From contig UQFS01000011.1 of assembly GCA_900540375.1 (NCBI GenBank), positions 1-64,000 of the forward strand: DNA of 64,000 nt. The letters are read 5' to 3'. A model generated the notes under the pieces. That model was not told the origin of the DNA and did no database searches. It was given only the letters and a program-made list of their open reading frames with translations. This DNA is from an uncultured Prevotella sp. Lineage in GTDB: Bacteria > Bacteroidota > Bacteroidia > Bacteroidales > Bacteroidaceae. A program made the translations under genes and the position numbers. The stretch's first letter is position 1. Each line of letters starts with the position of its first letter. Shown piece by piece: positions 1 through 8,770 of the stretch.

Positions 1-630
1 ATCTCTCTATATTTAATTATCTATATATAAACAATTATTATTTTCTTAATTTGTGTACTTGTTTATATCTATATATATTATTGTAAACCTATAAACCCTT
101 ATATATATGTTTATATCCAGATTTTATTATTATTATATATATTATCCCATTACCATTATATAATACCTGATTTCATCGGTATTCTTCTAATTTCCTTTTT
201 TCGTATATATTGCTTAGTTTTTTATTCGGTTTGTTTATTTATATATTTATATGATCTATACTTATATAAATATTTATTGCTACAAGTATACTTTTGTGTC
301 TAAGTTTATCTATGTGTGCTTTTATTCATATATATATCCATATGTAGATATATTAATTTGTTCACTCCTTTATATTATGTATTAATACATATCTATATCT
401 TTATCTATAAATTTCTTTATTTCTGTATTCCTTAATTCTTATATTTAAAAGTATTAAAAATTTTAGATATATTTGCCTATATCGTTTTTTATGCTTATAT
501 TTGCAACTGTAAATTAGTGGATGCTTAGTTATGTCTTTATTTACTTATATACGTATAGGTTTATATTTTCATTTCTTTCCATACTCAACTATTTATATAT
601 GTTTTTGGATTGATAATCGAAAAGATAGAT
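1..630. other. Extremely AT-rich non-coding stretch upstream of parA
   Basis: No gene is visible. The stretch is made mostly of TATAT, TTTATAT and ATATATCT strings with very few G or C bases, unlike the GC-balanced genes that follow. GTTTATAT-like words recur (for example near 61, 109 and 559). The spacer after parA (1297-1537) has the same composition. Such DNA next to a ParA gene could be a centromere-like site, a replication origin or simply a horizontally acquired border; the sequence alone does not decide. No clear iteron of fixed period was found by eye. Confidence 0.5.
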
Positions 631-1296
631 ATGAAGAATAAAAAAATAGTTTTCGCAAATCAGAAAGGTGGCGTCGGTAAGTCTACCCTCTGTATTCTCT
701 TCGCCAACTACCTGGCTTGGAAAAAGCAGGATGTATGTATCATCGATACTGACTTGCAGAAAACCATTATGATGCAGCGCAAGAAGGACAAAGAACTCTA
801 TCTGACTTCAGAGGAGCCCTACAATGTGCAGGACTTCGATGTGGCTGACCCGGAAACCATGCAGCAGCTCATGGATTCAGCGTCCCAGACTGAGGGATAT
901 GTGCTTTTTGATTCTCCTGGTAATGTCTCTGAGGACGGGCTTGTACCGATGTTCACTAATGCCGACTATATCATCTGTCCTTATGAGTATGAGGAGAAGA
1001 CCCTCGACTCCACTGGTATGTTCGTACAAGTGATCAATGCGCTACGCAAACTCACACCAGAGATGCAAGCCAAACTCTTTTTTGTACCTAACCGTATTGA
1101 TGTGCGTATCGGAACGACAGATGAGTTGAAGATGTGGAAGCAGACCGATGCGATATTCAAACAGTTGGGTGCTGTGACACCGCGAATTACTGCCCGTGCC
1201 GCATTGAAGCGTATCAACACGTTTGAGATCTCACCCTCTCAGCGTGATGCTGTCCGTCCTGCCTTTGAGTTTATGATCCGTAGAATCAAAGATTGA
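631..1296 (+). CDS. ParA/TraA-type P-loop ATPase
   Basis: A 221-residue MinD/ParA-family ATPase. It has the deviant Walker A motif KGGVGKST (residues 12-19, signature lysine at 12), an A' motif CIIDTD (36-41) and a Walker B VLFDSPG (91-97). It lacks an N-terminal DNA-binding extension, as in short type Ib plasmid ParA proteins and in TraA of Bacteroides conjugative transposons. An in-frame TTG at 610 could extend it by seven residues, but the ATG at 631 leads straight into the conserved fold. The next gene, 241 bases on, encodes a basic-tailed protein that could be its DNA-binding partner. No ParB with a classical HTH is present. Family assignment is firm; whether it segregates DNA or is a leftover of a mobile element is open. 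Confidence 0.88.
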   Translation: MKNKKIVFANQKGGVGKSTLCILFANYLAWKKQDVCIIDTDLQKTIMMQRKKDKELYLTSEEPYNVQDFDVADPETMQQLMDSASQTEGYVLFDSPGNVSEDGLVPMFTNADYIICPYEYEEKTLDSTGMFVQVINALRKLTPEMQAKLFFVPNRIDVRIGTTDELKMWKQTDAIFKQLGAVTPRITARAALKRINTFEISPSQRDAVRPAFEFMIRRIKD

Positions 1297-1537
1297 TGAT
1301 AAGTTATAATTAAATATATATTTATGTATGGGACAAAGTATATTGTTATATATAGAATTATATATATCTTTATGGTATTCTTTTATATATTTATATATGA
1401 GCACTTATGATATAGTGTAACTTCTTATTAACAAGATGCTTGTCTATAGATTGCAATAGCTTTATCTATTTATATATTCATATTATACATTTAATTATAA
1501 GATTATAAGTTTAAACAAATATATATAAAGATATAAT
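1297..1537. other. AT-rich spacer between parA and its partner
   Basis: This 241-base spacer has the same TATATATTTATAT-rich composition as the region upstream of parA and holds no open frame of note. Its length argues that the partner gene has its own promoter, or that the spacer is itself a binding site. Confidence 0.4.
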
Positions 1538-2320
1538 ATGGCTAAGAAAAAAACATCAGTTTTGCTTCCCGGCAGCATCTCTGATCTTGTAAAAGGTCTC
1601 CAAAGTGGAGCACAGCCGAATCAAAATAATCGTGAAGAACAATCTGAGGAACAGCGTGAAGAGCAGACAGAAGAGAGTGGAGAAGAGCTCCGCGCTGAAC
1701 ATGGGGATAGTGTAGACACGACTCAGCAGGAAAATGGACAGGACAATGTAGAGGAGGAGCGCCCAGGCTCCCCCACTCCATCTGCCTCTGACGCTGAGCA
1801 AGGCGGTTATCAAGAGACAGAGGAACGTACGGACCGTGAGGCAGAGCCTGTCGCCGTACATGATGACCGCCACTATCAGGACCGCCAGCCTGTGGAACAG
1901 CCTTCTCAGCGCAATAGTGTGATTCGCCCGGCCAATGTCCGCAATGGTGCGCAGCCATCACGCTCTGCGTCTAACGCATACTTACAAGGTGTGACAAATA
2001 TGGAAGATGTTCAGTCACGCCGTGGCCGTCGTCCGAAGAGTGAGGCCAGCGCTGAGCGTGAGTATCACGTGACACGTGATGACAGCAAGGACTCTTGGCA
2101 ACTCTTTCTCGACTTGGCACATGACTATAAAGTCGGCGGTGGTAAGTTGGCAACTATCTATATTGATGAGACGTTGAAGAATGTGTTGGACCGATTGAAG
2201 TATGCCGGTGACGAGAAGTTGCCGACCTCTGCTATTCTCTCGTCCATCGTTGCCCGCTTCTTTTACGACCACGAGAAGGACATCAAGGATGTGCTGTTCA
2301 AGAACACGCTGCCTTGGTAA
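1538..2320 (+). CDS. ParA-partner protein, acidic N-terminus, DUF3408-like C-terminus
   Basis: A 260-residue protein I do not recognise as a named gene. Residues 1-30 hold a basic start (MAKKKTS) and a short helix. Residues 30-130 are very rich in Glu, Gln, Ser and Asp and should be disordered. The region near 160-175 is Arg/Lys-rich (RRGRRPK). The last 65 residues form a compact domain with the pattern IYIDETLKNVLDRL, resembling DUF3408 proteins of Bacteroides conjugative elements and ribbon-helix-helix binders. The position behind parA suggests a centromere-binding or relaxosome-type partner. The acidic tail could be the ATPase-stimulating or regulatory part. Function is inferred from context only. 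Confidence 0.7.
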   Translation: MAKKKTSVLLPGSISDLVKGLQSGAQPNQNNREEQSEEQREEQTEESGEELRAEHGDSVDTTQQENGQDNVEEERPGSPTPSASDAEQGGYQETEERTDREAEPVAVHDDRHYQDRQPVEQPSQRNSVIRPANVRNGAQPSRSASNAYLQGVTNMEDVQSRRGRRPKSEASAEREYHVTRDDSKDSWQLFLDLAHDYKVGGGKLATIYIDETLKNVLDRLKYAGDEKLPTSAILSSIVARFFYDHEKDIKDVLFKNTLPW

Positions 2321-2424
2321 AAGTGATGATGGTATAAAGTAGAGAGCATTCTTTCGGTGTGAGACAATATCAGGATTTGTATCCAGTTAAAACTAAGAAC
2401 AGGAAAGAAAAAGTTCGGCAAAAG

Positions 2425-2456
2425 TTTGGTAGAACAAAATAAAAGTATTACCTTTG
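2425..2456 (+). promoter_or_regulatory. Promoter of the tRNA-Ser/tRNA-Glu unit
   Basis: A Bacteroidetes-type promoter: TTG at 2426-2428, a 20-base spacer and TATTACCTTTG ending at 2456 (the TAnnTTTG core is 2449-2456). It lies 40 bases before tRNA-Ser and fits transcription of both tRNAs. Confidence 0.6.
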
Positions 2457-2496
2457 CACCGCATTTGGAAAATGCTGTAAGTTGTTTACCAACTTT

Positions 2497-2585
2497 GGAA
2501 GTTTGGGTGAGTGGCTGAAACCAGCAGTTTGCTAAACTGCCGTGCGCTTTTTCGCGTACCGGGGGTTCGAATCCCCCAGCTTCCG
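2497..2585 (+). tRNA. tRNA-Ser(GCT)
   Basis: The cloverleaf is complete: the acceptor stem GGAAGTT pairs with AGCTTCC, the anticodon loop is TTGCTAA (anticodon GCT), a long variable arm typical of serine tRNAs is present (about 2542-2557), and the T arm is GGGGG-TTCGAAT-CCCCC. The discriminator base is G at 2585. The full CCA tail is not encoded (CAG follows). Confidence 0.95.
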
Positions 2586-2605
2586 CAGGGTTTAGACCTT
2601 CATTT

Positions 2606-2677
2606 GGTCGGTTCATCTAACGGTTAGGATACAAGATTCTCAATCTTGGCATAAGAGTTCGATTCTCTTACCGACTA
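2606..2677 (+). tRNA. tRNA-Glu(CTC)
   Basis: A 72-base cloverleaf. The acceptor stem GGTCGGT pairs with ACCGACT (the first pair is G-U), the anticodon stem is CAAGA/TCTTG around the loop TTCTCAA (anticodon CTC), and the T arm is AAGAG-TTCGATT-CTCTT. It starts 20 bases after tRNA-Ser and is probably cotranscribed with it. Confidence 0.93.
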
Positions 2678-2899
2678 CTTTTCCTCATCTCTTTGTTTTT
2701 GTTTTCGGACTTTGCTTATCGTCAGCATTTGACGGGGAGCGTTGGAGGTTTATGGCTCCTACCCTGTGCCCCTATTTCTAAACACCCTGTGTCTTCGTAT
2801 CTCTGTTTCTGCATTCTTCAATGAGTGGATGGATGCCATATTTCCTTTGTATCATCCTTGTGGTCTTACTGGGTGCTCATCGCGGCAAGTAGGGTAGGA

Positions 2900-3114
2900 A
2901 AGTGGTACTTATGTTGGAAACCTTTTGACAAAAATGTGTCAGGAAAAGACTTCATTATAGAGAAGCGGAAAGAGTGAAAACAGCAGAAAATAGCTTTCGT
3001 GGGACTGAAAAGGTGAGCTCGAAGTGCCTTTCTTGCTGTTTTTGACGGTGAAATAGGTACTTTAACCCGATCATCTCGCCTTTCTGATAAGGTCAAAGTG
3101 CCTTGCGAATTTGT
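2900..3114 (+). repeat. Degenerate third copy of the dispersed 22-bp-array element
   Basis: Parts of this stretch align with the two intact elements at 8914 and 43528. There is a block around 2930-2995 (ACAAAAA, then ATAGAGA-GCGGAA, then TGAAAAC). Two units with the same 22-base period follow at 3071-3092 (TCATCTCGCCTTTCTGA...) and 3093-3114 (TCAAAGTGCCTTGCG...). The rest is too diverged to align by eye. A 96-codon frame on the minus strand (2866-3156) covers it but looks spurious. The flanking 2678-2900 holds nothing I can identify. Confidence 0.5.
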
Positions 3115-3133
3115 GTATTTATGCTTAACTTTG
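3103..3133 (+). promoter_or_regulatory. Promoter of the truncated toxin gene
   Basis: TTG (3103-3105), a 20-base spacer and TAACTTTG (3126-3133), 12 bases before an ATG. The upstream TTG sits inside the last 22-base unit of the degenerate repeat copy. Confidence 0.55.
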
Positions 3134-3145
3134 CAACAATAGAAT

Positions 3146-3271
3146 ATGTTAGTCACTTTTGAAGAGCAATACTTGGAAGACCTCTATATGAAAGGTAAGG
3201 CTGAGGGAAAAAGCATCGCTGTCTCACAGATAGCACATGTCACAGATGCCGGGTTTTTGTGTCTCGTGTAG
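3146..3271 (+). pseudogene. Truncated HigB/RelE-like toxin gene
   Basis: A 41-codon frame starting MLVTFEEQYLEDLYMKGKAE. This opening matches the N-terminus of HigB-type mRNA interferase toxins of Bacteroidetes, which normally run to about 100 residues. After about 22 residues the similarity stops and a stop follows at 3269-3271; the catalytic region is absent and no antitoxin gene follows. The promoter is intact, so a peptide may still be made. The identification rests on a short stretch remembered from the family and is moderate. Confidence 0.5.
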
Positions 3272-3372
3272 CACTTGCGAAAAATAGTCATCTGTAAGGG
3301 TTCTGTCTTCGAGGCGGTCAATGGATAGATACAGTCTTTCCGAGGCTGTGACATCCTACGGTGAGCCTGCTT

Positions 3373-6339
3373 CTACCCTTGGAACGTGCTTGGCGATTGT
3401 CCATATTTCTTTGTGAAGCAGCGTGTGAAGTACTTTGGGTCGTTGAAGCCCACACGGAAGGCGATCTCGGAAATGTTGCGGTTGCCCACGTTCTCCATGA
3501 GGATCCGGCACGCCAAGTCAAGACGGTAGTTGCGGATGAACTGCGTCGTGGACTCCCCCGTCTCGTCGTTGAGTTTCCGGCTCACCGTGCTGCGGCTCAT
3601 GCCCAGCTGATGGCAGAGCTGCTCCACGCTAAACTCCGGGTCGCTGTAGTTCAACTCCATGATCGACATCACACGATCCATAAACGAGTGTGATGTCCGC
3701 TCTACCTGTTGCTTGTCGGCTTGCTGTGTTTTGGTGACGCTTTGCGTGTAGCGTTTCTGGTTGCCGAGGATCGTCTGCACGCGCGACTGCAGCTCTATCG
3801 GGTTCTCGCTCTCCTTGAGTGCCATCTCGATAGGACGGTAGAGTCGCTCCGCCTCACGGTCGCGCATCACCGCCATGCGGCGACGATAGAAATAGACGGT
3901 GGCGAGGGCGGCAGCCACCATCACGAGGAGCATAAACCACCAGCTCTTATAGAAATAAGGAGTGACCACCACGTCAATGGCTATCGTGCGCTGCGGATGA
4001 CCGTCGACCGTACTGCCATACGCCACCTCAAACTGATAGTGGCCCGGCGGCAGAGTAGAGTAGCGCACGCTGTGCTGTCCCGGTTGCAGCCGGATCCAGT
4101 CGTCCTCATAGCCTTTCATGCGATAGCTGTAGACCTCGTCGTGGCCACGGCCATAGTCGAGCGTGGAGAACTCAATGGCAAACGACTTGTTGCTCTCGTG
4201 GAGGCGGATGGTGCGTGCCCGTGCGATGTTCTCCTTCAGGATGGGTGAGTCTGCTCTGACCTCCTCGTTGTCGACAAAGAGTCGTGTGAAGCACAGGTGC
4301 GTGGCCTTAGCGGGCTGACGGTTCAGTCCCATCAGTGCTGTCAGACCATTGCATGTGCCAAGGTAGACGATGCCCTGGGGCGAGAGAATGGCGGAGTTGA
4401 AATAGAACTGAGAGCTGACCAGACCGTCGGCCTCGGTGAAGTTGTCGAAGCTCTCAGCCTTGACATTCATCATCGACAGGCCGTGATCGGTGGTGATCCA
4501 CAGCCGTCCCTTGCTGTCTTCGGCGATGCCTTTCACGGCGTTGCTTGGCAGACCGTCGGCGGTGGTGTATACTCGGAAGCGATAGTCACGGCCATGGCGC
4601 ACGGCACGGTAGAGTCCATAGCCGTTGCTGCCGATCCACAATGTGCCGTCGCGACCCTCGCAAAACGATTGTATCTTCTCCAGAATGCCGCTTTTCGGGT
4701 CGTCGAGTTTATAGGTATAGTGGCGGTGGCGTGTGAACAGCGAGCCGCGGCGCGAGGTGAGGTCCACCTGTATCATGCCCTGCTGACAGCCGACGAAGAG
4801 CTGATGGTCGTGGGTGATGATGCTGCCGACGCATCCGCTGATCATGCGGTTGCCGGGGAAGGGATCAGTGAGCACGCCACGACGGAAGTCATAGAAAAAC
4901 AGTCCCACGTTGCTGCCCACCCACAGTCCCTGGTTACGCTCGTCGACAGCTAAGGCGCCGGTGAAGTCGAGCATTCTCTGCATCGGTGGCTGGATCACCA
5001 AGGGGCGGATCACCGACGGGCGCTGCATGTCGAGTGAGCAGACGCCGCCGCCCCATGTGCCGATCCACAGTGTGTGGTCAGCGCGGTCGGCGGTGAGCGT
5101 GGATACGCTGTTGTGGGGCAGGGCGGAGTTGGCGGTGGTGTAGTGGACAAAGGTCTTGGAGCCTGCTGCTTTGCGGTTGAGACCGCCCTCGACGGTACCC
5201 ACCCACAGCGTACCGTCGTGTTGGGCATACATCGCGTTGACACAGTTGGGTGAGACAGAGCCGGCATCACGTGGAGAGTGAACGTAGTTGACCAGGCTGA
5301 GCAGGCGCGGCGACAGTTTGTTGATGCCGCCCGACTCAGTGCCGATCCATATCTGCCCCTGAGAGACGAGGAAGCAGTTAATGAAGTTGCTGGTGAGCGG
5401 CAGATCAGCGCTACTCATATTATATTGAGTGATCCGGTGAGCGCGCGGGTCGTAGACATCCATGCCGCCCAGCGTGCCGATGAGCAGTTCACGGCCAGCG
5501 CCGATGGCGAAGCTGGTCACGAGGTTGTGGGTCAGGCTCATGGGTGTTGTTCCCTGCGAGAGATAAGTCTTGGCTTTGTCGTTGATATAGATGCCACTGA
5601 AGGTACCTAACCATAGATGTCCCTGATAAGGAATGATCGAGAAGATGCTTCCCATTATTGGGGCGAAAAGCGCGTTGCGGTTATAGGCGATGATGCGGTC
5701 GCCCTGCACAGAGAGTTGCGCGATGCCGGTGTTGTAGCCCAGCCAAACGTTGCCCTTGCCGCCGACATCGTACATTGCCACGTCGGGTGCATTGAGCCGG
5801 TAGGGTAGGGCGGCCAATGCCACCACGGTGCCCGTGGTGTCGAAGGAGAGGCGATAGAGATGACCGGTGGTAGCCACCCAGATGTTACCCCGTCCGTCCT
5901 TATAGGTTCTGATGCCGTTTTCGTTCAGGGCGCGTTGCAGTCGTTTTGTCAACTCTGTTGTGGCACACTCAGGCGTCTGTTCCTTCATGTTGTCGAGACT
6001 CAGCACGCCTGTGTAGTCGTCGAAAGCGATCCACAGCCGGTGGTAGTTGTCCTCCACTACATTCTTGCAGGAGTGGCTGCGCAGCAGTGCGCCGCCCCAC
6101 TCCTTGCTGTCGAAATAGTCGAAGGTGTATCCGTCGTAGCGTATCAGACCACCGGCACGCGTACACACCCAGATGAAGCCATAGCTGTCTTGGTAGATGT
6201 CGTCGACGAAGTTGCTCGGCAGCCCATTGTTCATAGCCAGCACGTCGAGATGATAGCGCTTTGGTTCGAAAGCGCTGAGCGGTGTCACGCTCCACAGCCA
6301 TGCCACGGCCAATGCAAGCAGGCGGAGAAATGATGTCAT
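3373..6339 (-). CDS. Membrane one-component regulator: propeller, Y_Y_Y, TM, AraC HTH
   Basis: About 988 residues. A signal peptide (MTSFLRLLALAVAWLW...) is followed by periplasmic two-component-regulator propeller repeats (motifs such as GLPSNFVDDIYQDSYGFIWV and DGTLWVGT). Next come a Y_Y_Y domain near 690-770, one membrane segment near 782-802 (WWFMLLVMVAAALATVYF) and an AraC-type HTH over the last 98 residues. Unlike classical HTCS proteins it has no histidine kinase and no receiver domain, so a periplasmic signal would reach the DNA-binding domain directly across the membrane. An upstream ATG at 6390 would place 17 residues before the signal peptide, so 6339 is preferred. It lies downstream of the RelA/SpoT gene; its target operon is not evident. 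Confidence 0.85.
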   Translation of the reverse strand: MTSFLRLLALAVAWLWSVTPLSAFEPKRYHLDVLAMNNGLPSNFVDDIYQDSYGFIWVCTRAGGLIRYDGYTFDYFDSKEWGGALLRSHSCKNVVEDNYHRLWIAFDDYTGVLSLDNMKEQTPECATTELTKRLQRALNENGIRTYKDGRGNIWVATTGHLYRLSFDTTGTVVALAALPYRLNAPDVAMYDVGGKGNVWLGYNTGIAQLSVQGDRIIAYNRNALFAPIMGSIFSIIPYQGHLWLGTFSGIYINDKAKTYLSQGTTPMSLTHNLVTSFAIGAGRELLIGTLGGMDVYDPRAHRITQYNMSSADLPLTSNFINCFLVSQGQIWIGTESGGINKLSPRLLSLVNYVHSPRDAGSVSPNCVNAMYAQHDGTLWVGTVEGGLNRKAAGSKTFVHYTTANSALPHNSVSTLTADRADHTLWIGTWGGGVCSLDMQRPSVIRPLVIQPPMQRMLDFTGALAVDERNQGLWVGSNVGLFFYDFRRGVLTDPFPGNRMISGCVGSIITHDHQLFVGCQQGMIQVDLTSRRGSLFTRHRHYTYKLDDPKSGILEKIQSFCEGRDGTLWIGSNGYGLYRAVRHGRDYRFRVYTTADGLPSNAVKGIAEDSKGRLWITTDHGLSMMNVKAESFDNFTEADGLVSSQFYFNSAILSPQGIVYLGTCNGLTALMGLNRQPAKATHLCFTRLFVDNEEVRADSPILKENIARARTIRLHESNKSFAIEFSTLDYGRGHDEVYSYRMKGYEDDWIRLQPGQHSVRYSTLPPGHYQFEVAYGSTVDGHPQRTIAIDVVVTPYFYKSWWFMLLVMVAAALATVYFYRRRMAVMRDREAERLYRPIEMALKESENPIELQSRVQTILGNQKRYTQSVTKTQQADKQQVERTSHSFMDRVMSIMELNYSDPEFSVEQLCHQLGMSRSTVSRKLNDETGESTTQFIRNYRLDLACRILMENVGNRNISEIAFRVGFNDPKYFTRCFTKKYGQSPSTFQG

Positions 6340-6422
6340 TCTATAAGATGATATGTTGCAAGGATTGTAATCCGGTAATAAGGGGGACATATATTATAGG
6401 TATGGCACAGGTATTGCCATTC

Positions 6423-6461
6423 CCTCCCTTTCTGGGAGGCAAGGCCCGGAGGGCTGAGGGG
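6423..6461 (-). terminator. GC-rich hairpin after the RSH gene (REP-like)
   Basis: CCTCCC-TTTCT-GGGAGG (6423-6439) is followed by AAGGCCCGGAGGGCTGAGGGG. It lies directly downstream of the RSH stop codon on the minus strand. No T-run follows. It resembles the GC-rich stretch at 43372-43430 read in the opposite direction and may be one copy of an intergenic repeat. Confidence 0.4.
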
Positions 6462-6478
6462 CTTTAGGGTCGCCCCCT

Positions 6479-8692
6479 TTATATCCTGCTCACATCTCTC
6501 ACTCCCTTCACTGCCTTTAGCTTCTTGATCAGACTTTGCAGGCGGGTGGTGTCCTCGAGCTGTACGACGAGGTTGCCGGAGAAGAGGCCGTCATGGCTGT
6601 CGATGTTGATGGACCGCATGACGATCTTCTCGTCCTTGGAGATGACGTTGGTCAGGTTGCTCACCACGCCGATGTCGTCGTTGCCGATGACGCGCAGGGT
6701 GATCGCGTATTTCGACTGCCCCTTGCCGCTCCACCGCGCCTTGACGATGCGGTAGCCAAAGCGGCGTCGCATCTCTGCCGCGTTGGGGCAGTCGGTGCGG
6801 TGAATCTTGATGCCGCCGCCTGCCGTGACGAAGCCAAAGATCGGATCGCCGTAGATAGGATGGCAGCAGGGAGCGAGCTGATAGTCGATGCCCTTGAGGT
6901 TCTGGTCGATGGTGAGCACGTCGTCGTCGCCGTGGGTGAGCTCCTCGTCGGGACTCTCAAAGGAGAAGTTCTCTGCCGACACCGTCTCGTGCTCCTTGGT
7001 AGCGTTTTGCAAATGATCGCGCACAGCCACGTAGCGTTCGATGACCTCGTTGGGATCGAGCTTGCCGTCGGCGATCTGTCGGTAGAAGTCCGACGTCTCC
7101 TTGAAGCCCATCTTCTTGATGAGATGCCCCATGACGCTCTCCTCGATCTCCACCTTCTTATTCTTAAAGCGGCGCTCGAGCAACTCCTTGGCGTAGAGTC
7201 CGTCCTTGGCCTGCGTCTCTTTCAGTGCCAGGCGAATCTTGGATTTAGCCTTAGAGGTCTTCACGATGTTCAGCCAGTCGCGCTTCGGACTCTGGTTGCC
7301 CTGCGTGATGATCTCCACACTGTCGCCCGAGTGAAGTTCCTGTCGCATGGAGACCACTTTTCCGTTGACACGTCCGCCCACACAGCTGTTGCCGATTTTG
7401 GAGTGGATGCGGTAGGCGAAGTCGAGCACCGTCACGCCGGCGGGGAACTTAAAGAGGTCGCCCTTCGGCGTGAAGGCGTAGATCTCGTCGGGAGTCAGGT
7501 CCATGCGGAATTGATCCATGACCTGCAGTCCGTCTCCGGCTTCGAGCGCAGAGCGTATGTTGGCGAGCCACTCGTCCATCTGTCCTCCGCTCTTGATACC
7601 CTTGTAGCGCCAATGCGCGGCGAGACCGTGCTCGGCGATGTCGTCCATGCGCTCAGTACGTATCTGCACCTCCACCCATTTGTTCTCCGGTCCGAGCACG
7701 GTGATGTGGAGGCTCTCGTAGCCATTGCTCTTCGGCACGCTGAGCCAGTCGCGCAGTCGTTTCGGGTTGGGCTGGTACATATCGGTGATGATAGAGTAGA
7801 CCTGCCAGCACTGCTGTTTCTCCTTTTCTAATGGTGAGTCGAGGATGATGCGGATGGCGAAGAGGTCGTAGATGCCCTCGAAGCCGCACTGCTGCTTCTT
7901 CATCTTCTGCCAGATCGAGTGTATACTCTTGGTGCGTCCCTTGATGTGGAATTTCAGTCCTGCCTCTTCGAGACGTGCCTTGACAGGTCCGATGAAGCGG
8001 TCGATATAAGCGTCGCGTGCCTGCTTGGTGGCGTTGAGCTTCTCCTTAATCATATAGTAGGCGTCGTGTTCGAGATATTTGAGCGAGAGATCCTCAAGCT
8101 CACTCTTCAGTGTGTAGAGTCCGAGTTTATGTGCCAGTGGCGCATAGAGATAGCTGGCCTCTTCCGATACCTCGTGCTGTGCCTCCTTGTTGGGCGTGTC
8201 ACGTATCTGCCGCATGATATTCACGCGGTCGGCGATCATGATGAGGATCACGCGCATGTCCTCGGCGAAGCTCAGTAGCAGATTGCGGAAGTTCTCGCTC
8301 TCGATGACCGGGTTTTTCTCATAGAGTTTCTGTATGCGGATGAGTCCGTGTACGATACGTGCCACGTCGTCGCCGAAGTCCTGACGTATCTCTTCCACGG
8401 TGCCGAGGTTATCGCCGAGACAGCCATAGAGCATGGTGGCGATGACGCCGTCGCGCCGCAGTCCGATCTCGTCAACGGTGATCCGTGCTGTCTGCAAGGA
8501 GGTGAGGATAGGGTTCAGTCCGAAGACATCGCGTCGGACGCCGCCCTGCTTCATCGTTCGCTCTATGAAAGCCGTCAGCCGCTCTTCATCGCCGGGTTTC
8601 AAGTTGTCGGCGAGCTTCTCCTTGAGGTCGTCATGGAGTTCCTTGGTTTCCCTCTGTTCATCTGGTGTAAACGCAAACTTCTCTTCTTCCAT
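6479..8692 (-). CDS. Long RelA/SpoT-family (p)ppGpp synthetase, hydrolase motif lost
   Basis: A 737-residue RSH protein. The N-terminal HD region (about 50-200) is present, but the usual HD...ED metal motif is replaced by MLYGCLGDN, so hydrolysis is probably lost. The synthetase domain (about 240-350) looks intact, with GRTKSIHSIWQKM, YDLFAIRII, GYESLHITV and VEVQIRT...AEHGLAAHW. A TGS domain follows (about 395-455, DEIYAFTPKG), then the conserved Cys region (APCCHPIYGDPIFGFV) and a C-terminal ACT domain. The domain order is that of ribosome-linked stringent-response enzymes. A monofunctional synthetase implies a separate hydrolase-competent RSH elsewhere in the genome. It has its own promoter at 8741-8770. 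Confidence 0.92.
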   Translation of the reverse strand: MEEEKFAFTPDEQRETKELHDDLKEKLADNLKPGDEERLTAFIERTMKQGGVRRDVFGLNPILTSLQTARITVDEIGLRRDGVIATMLYGCLGDNLGTVEEIRQDFGDDVARIVHGLIRIQKLYEKNPVIESENFRNLLLSFAEDMRVILIMIADRVNIMRQIRDTPNKEAQHEVSEEASYLYAPLAHKLGLYTLKSELEDLSLKYLEHDAYYMIKEKLNATKQARDAYIDRFIGPVKARLEEAGLKFHIKGRTKSIHSIWQKMKKQQCGFEGIYDLFAIRIILDSPLEKEKQQCWQVYSIITDMYQPNPKRLRDWLSVPKSNGYESLHITVLGPENKWVEVQIRTERMDDIAEHGLAAHWRYKGIKSGGQMDEWLANIRSALEAGDGLQVMDQFRMDLTPDEIYAFTPKGDLFKFPAGVTVLDFAYRIHSKIGNSCVGGRVNGKVVSMRQELHSGDSVEIITQGNQSPKRDWLNIVKTSKAKSKIRLALKETQAKDGLYAKELLERRFKNKKVEIEESVMGHLIKKMGFKETSDFYRQIADGKLDPNEVIERYVAVRDHLQNATKEHETVSAENFSFESPDEELTHGDDDVLTIDQNLKGIDYQLAPCCHPIYGDPIFGFVTAGGGIKIHRTDCPNAAEMRRRFGYRIVKARWSGKGQSKYAITLRVIGNDDIGVVSNLTNVISKDEKIVMRSINIDSHDGLFSGNLVVQLEDTTRLQSLIKKLKAVKGVRDVSRI

Positions 8693-8740
8693 AGCCTAAA
8701 TCTTAACGAATGACTCAATAAAAACGTCACTTATCCCTTG

Positions 8741-8770
8741 CAAAGTTAAGCGAAATGGATGTAACAGCAA
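8741..8770 (-). promoter_or_regulatory. Promoter of the RSH gene
   Basis: Read on the minus strand: TTG (8770-8768), a 19-base spacer and TAACTTTG (8748-8741), about 50 bases before the ATG. It is a full match to the Bacteroidetes consensus. Confidence 0.65.

Noticed and set aside
2866..3156. Minus-strand 96-codon frame
   Set aside because: It overlaps the decayed repeat and the promoter of another gene, has no recognisable domain, and its end covers the start of the toxin fragment on the other strand.
6536..7831. Plus-strand 431-codon frame
   Set aside because: It is antisense to the RSH gene, whose motifs are unmistakable.
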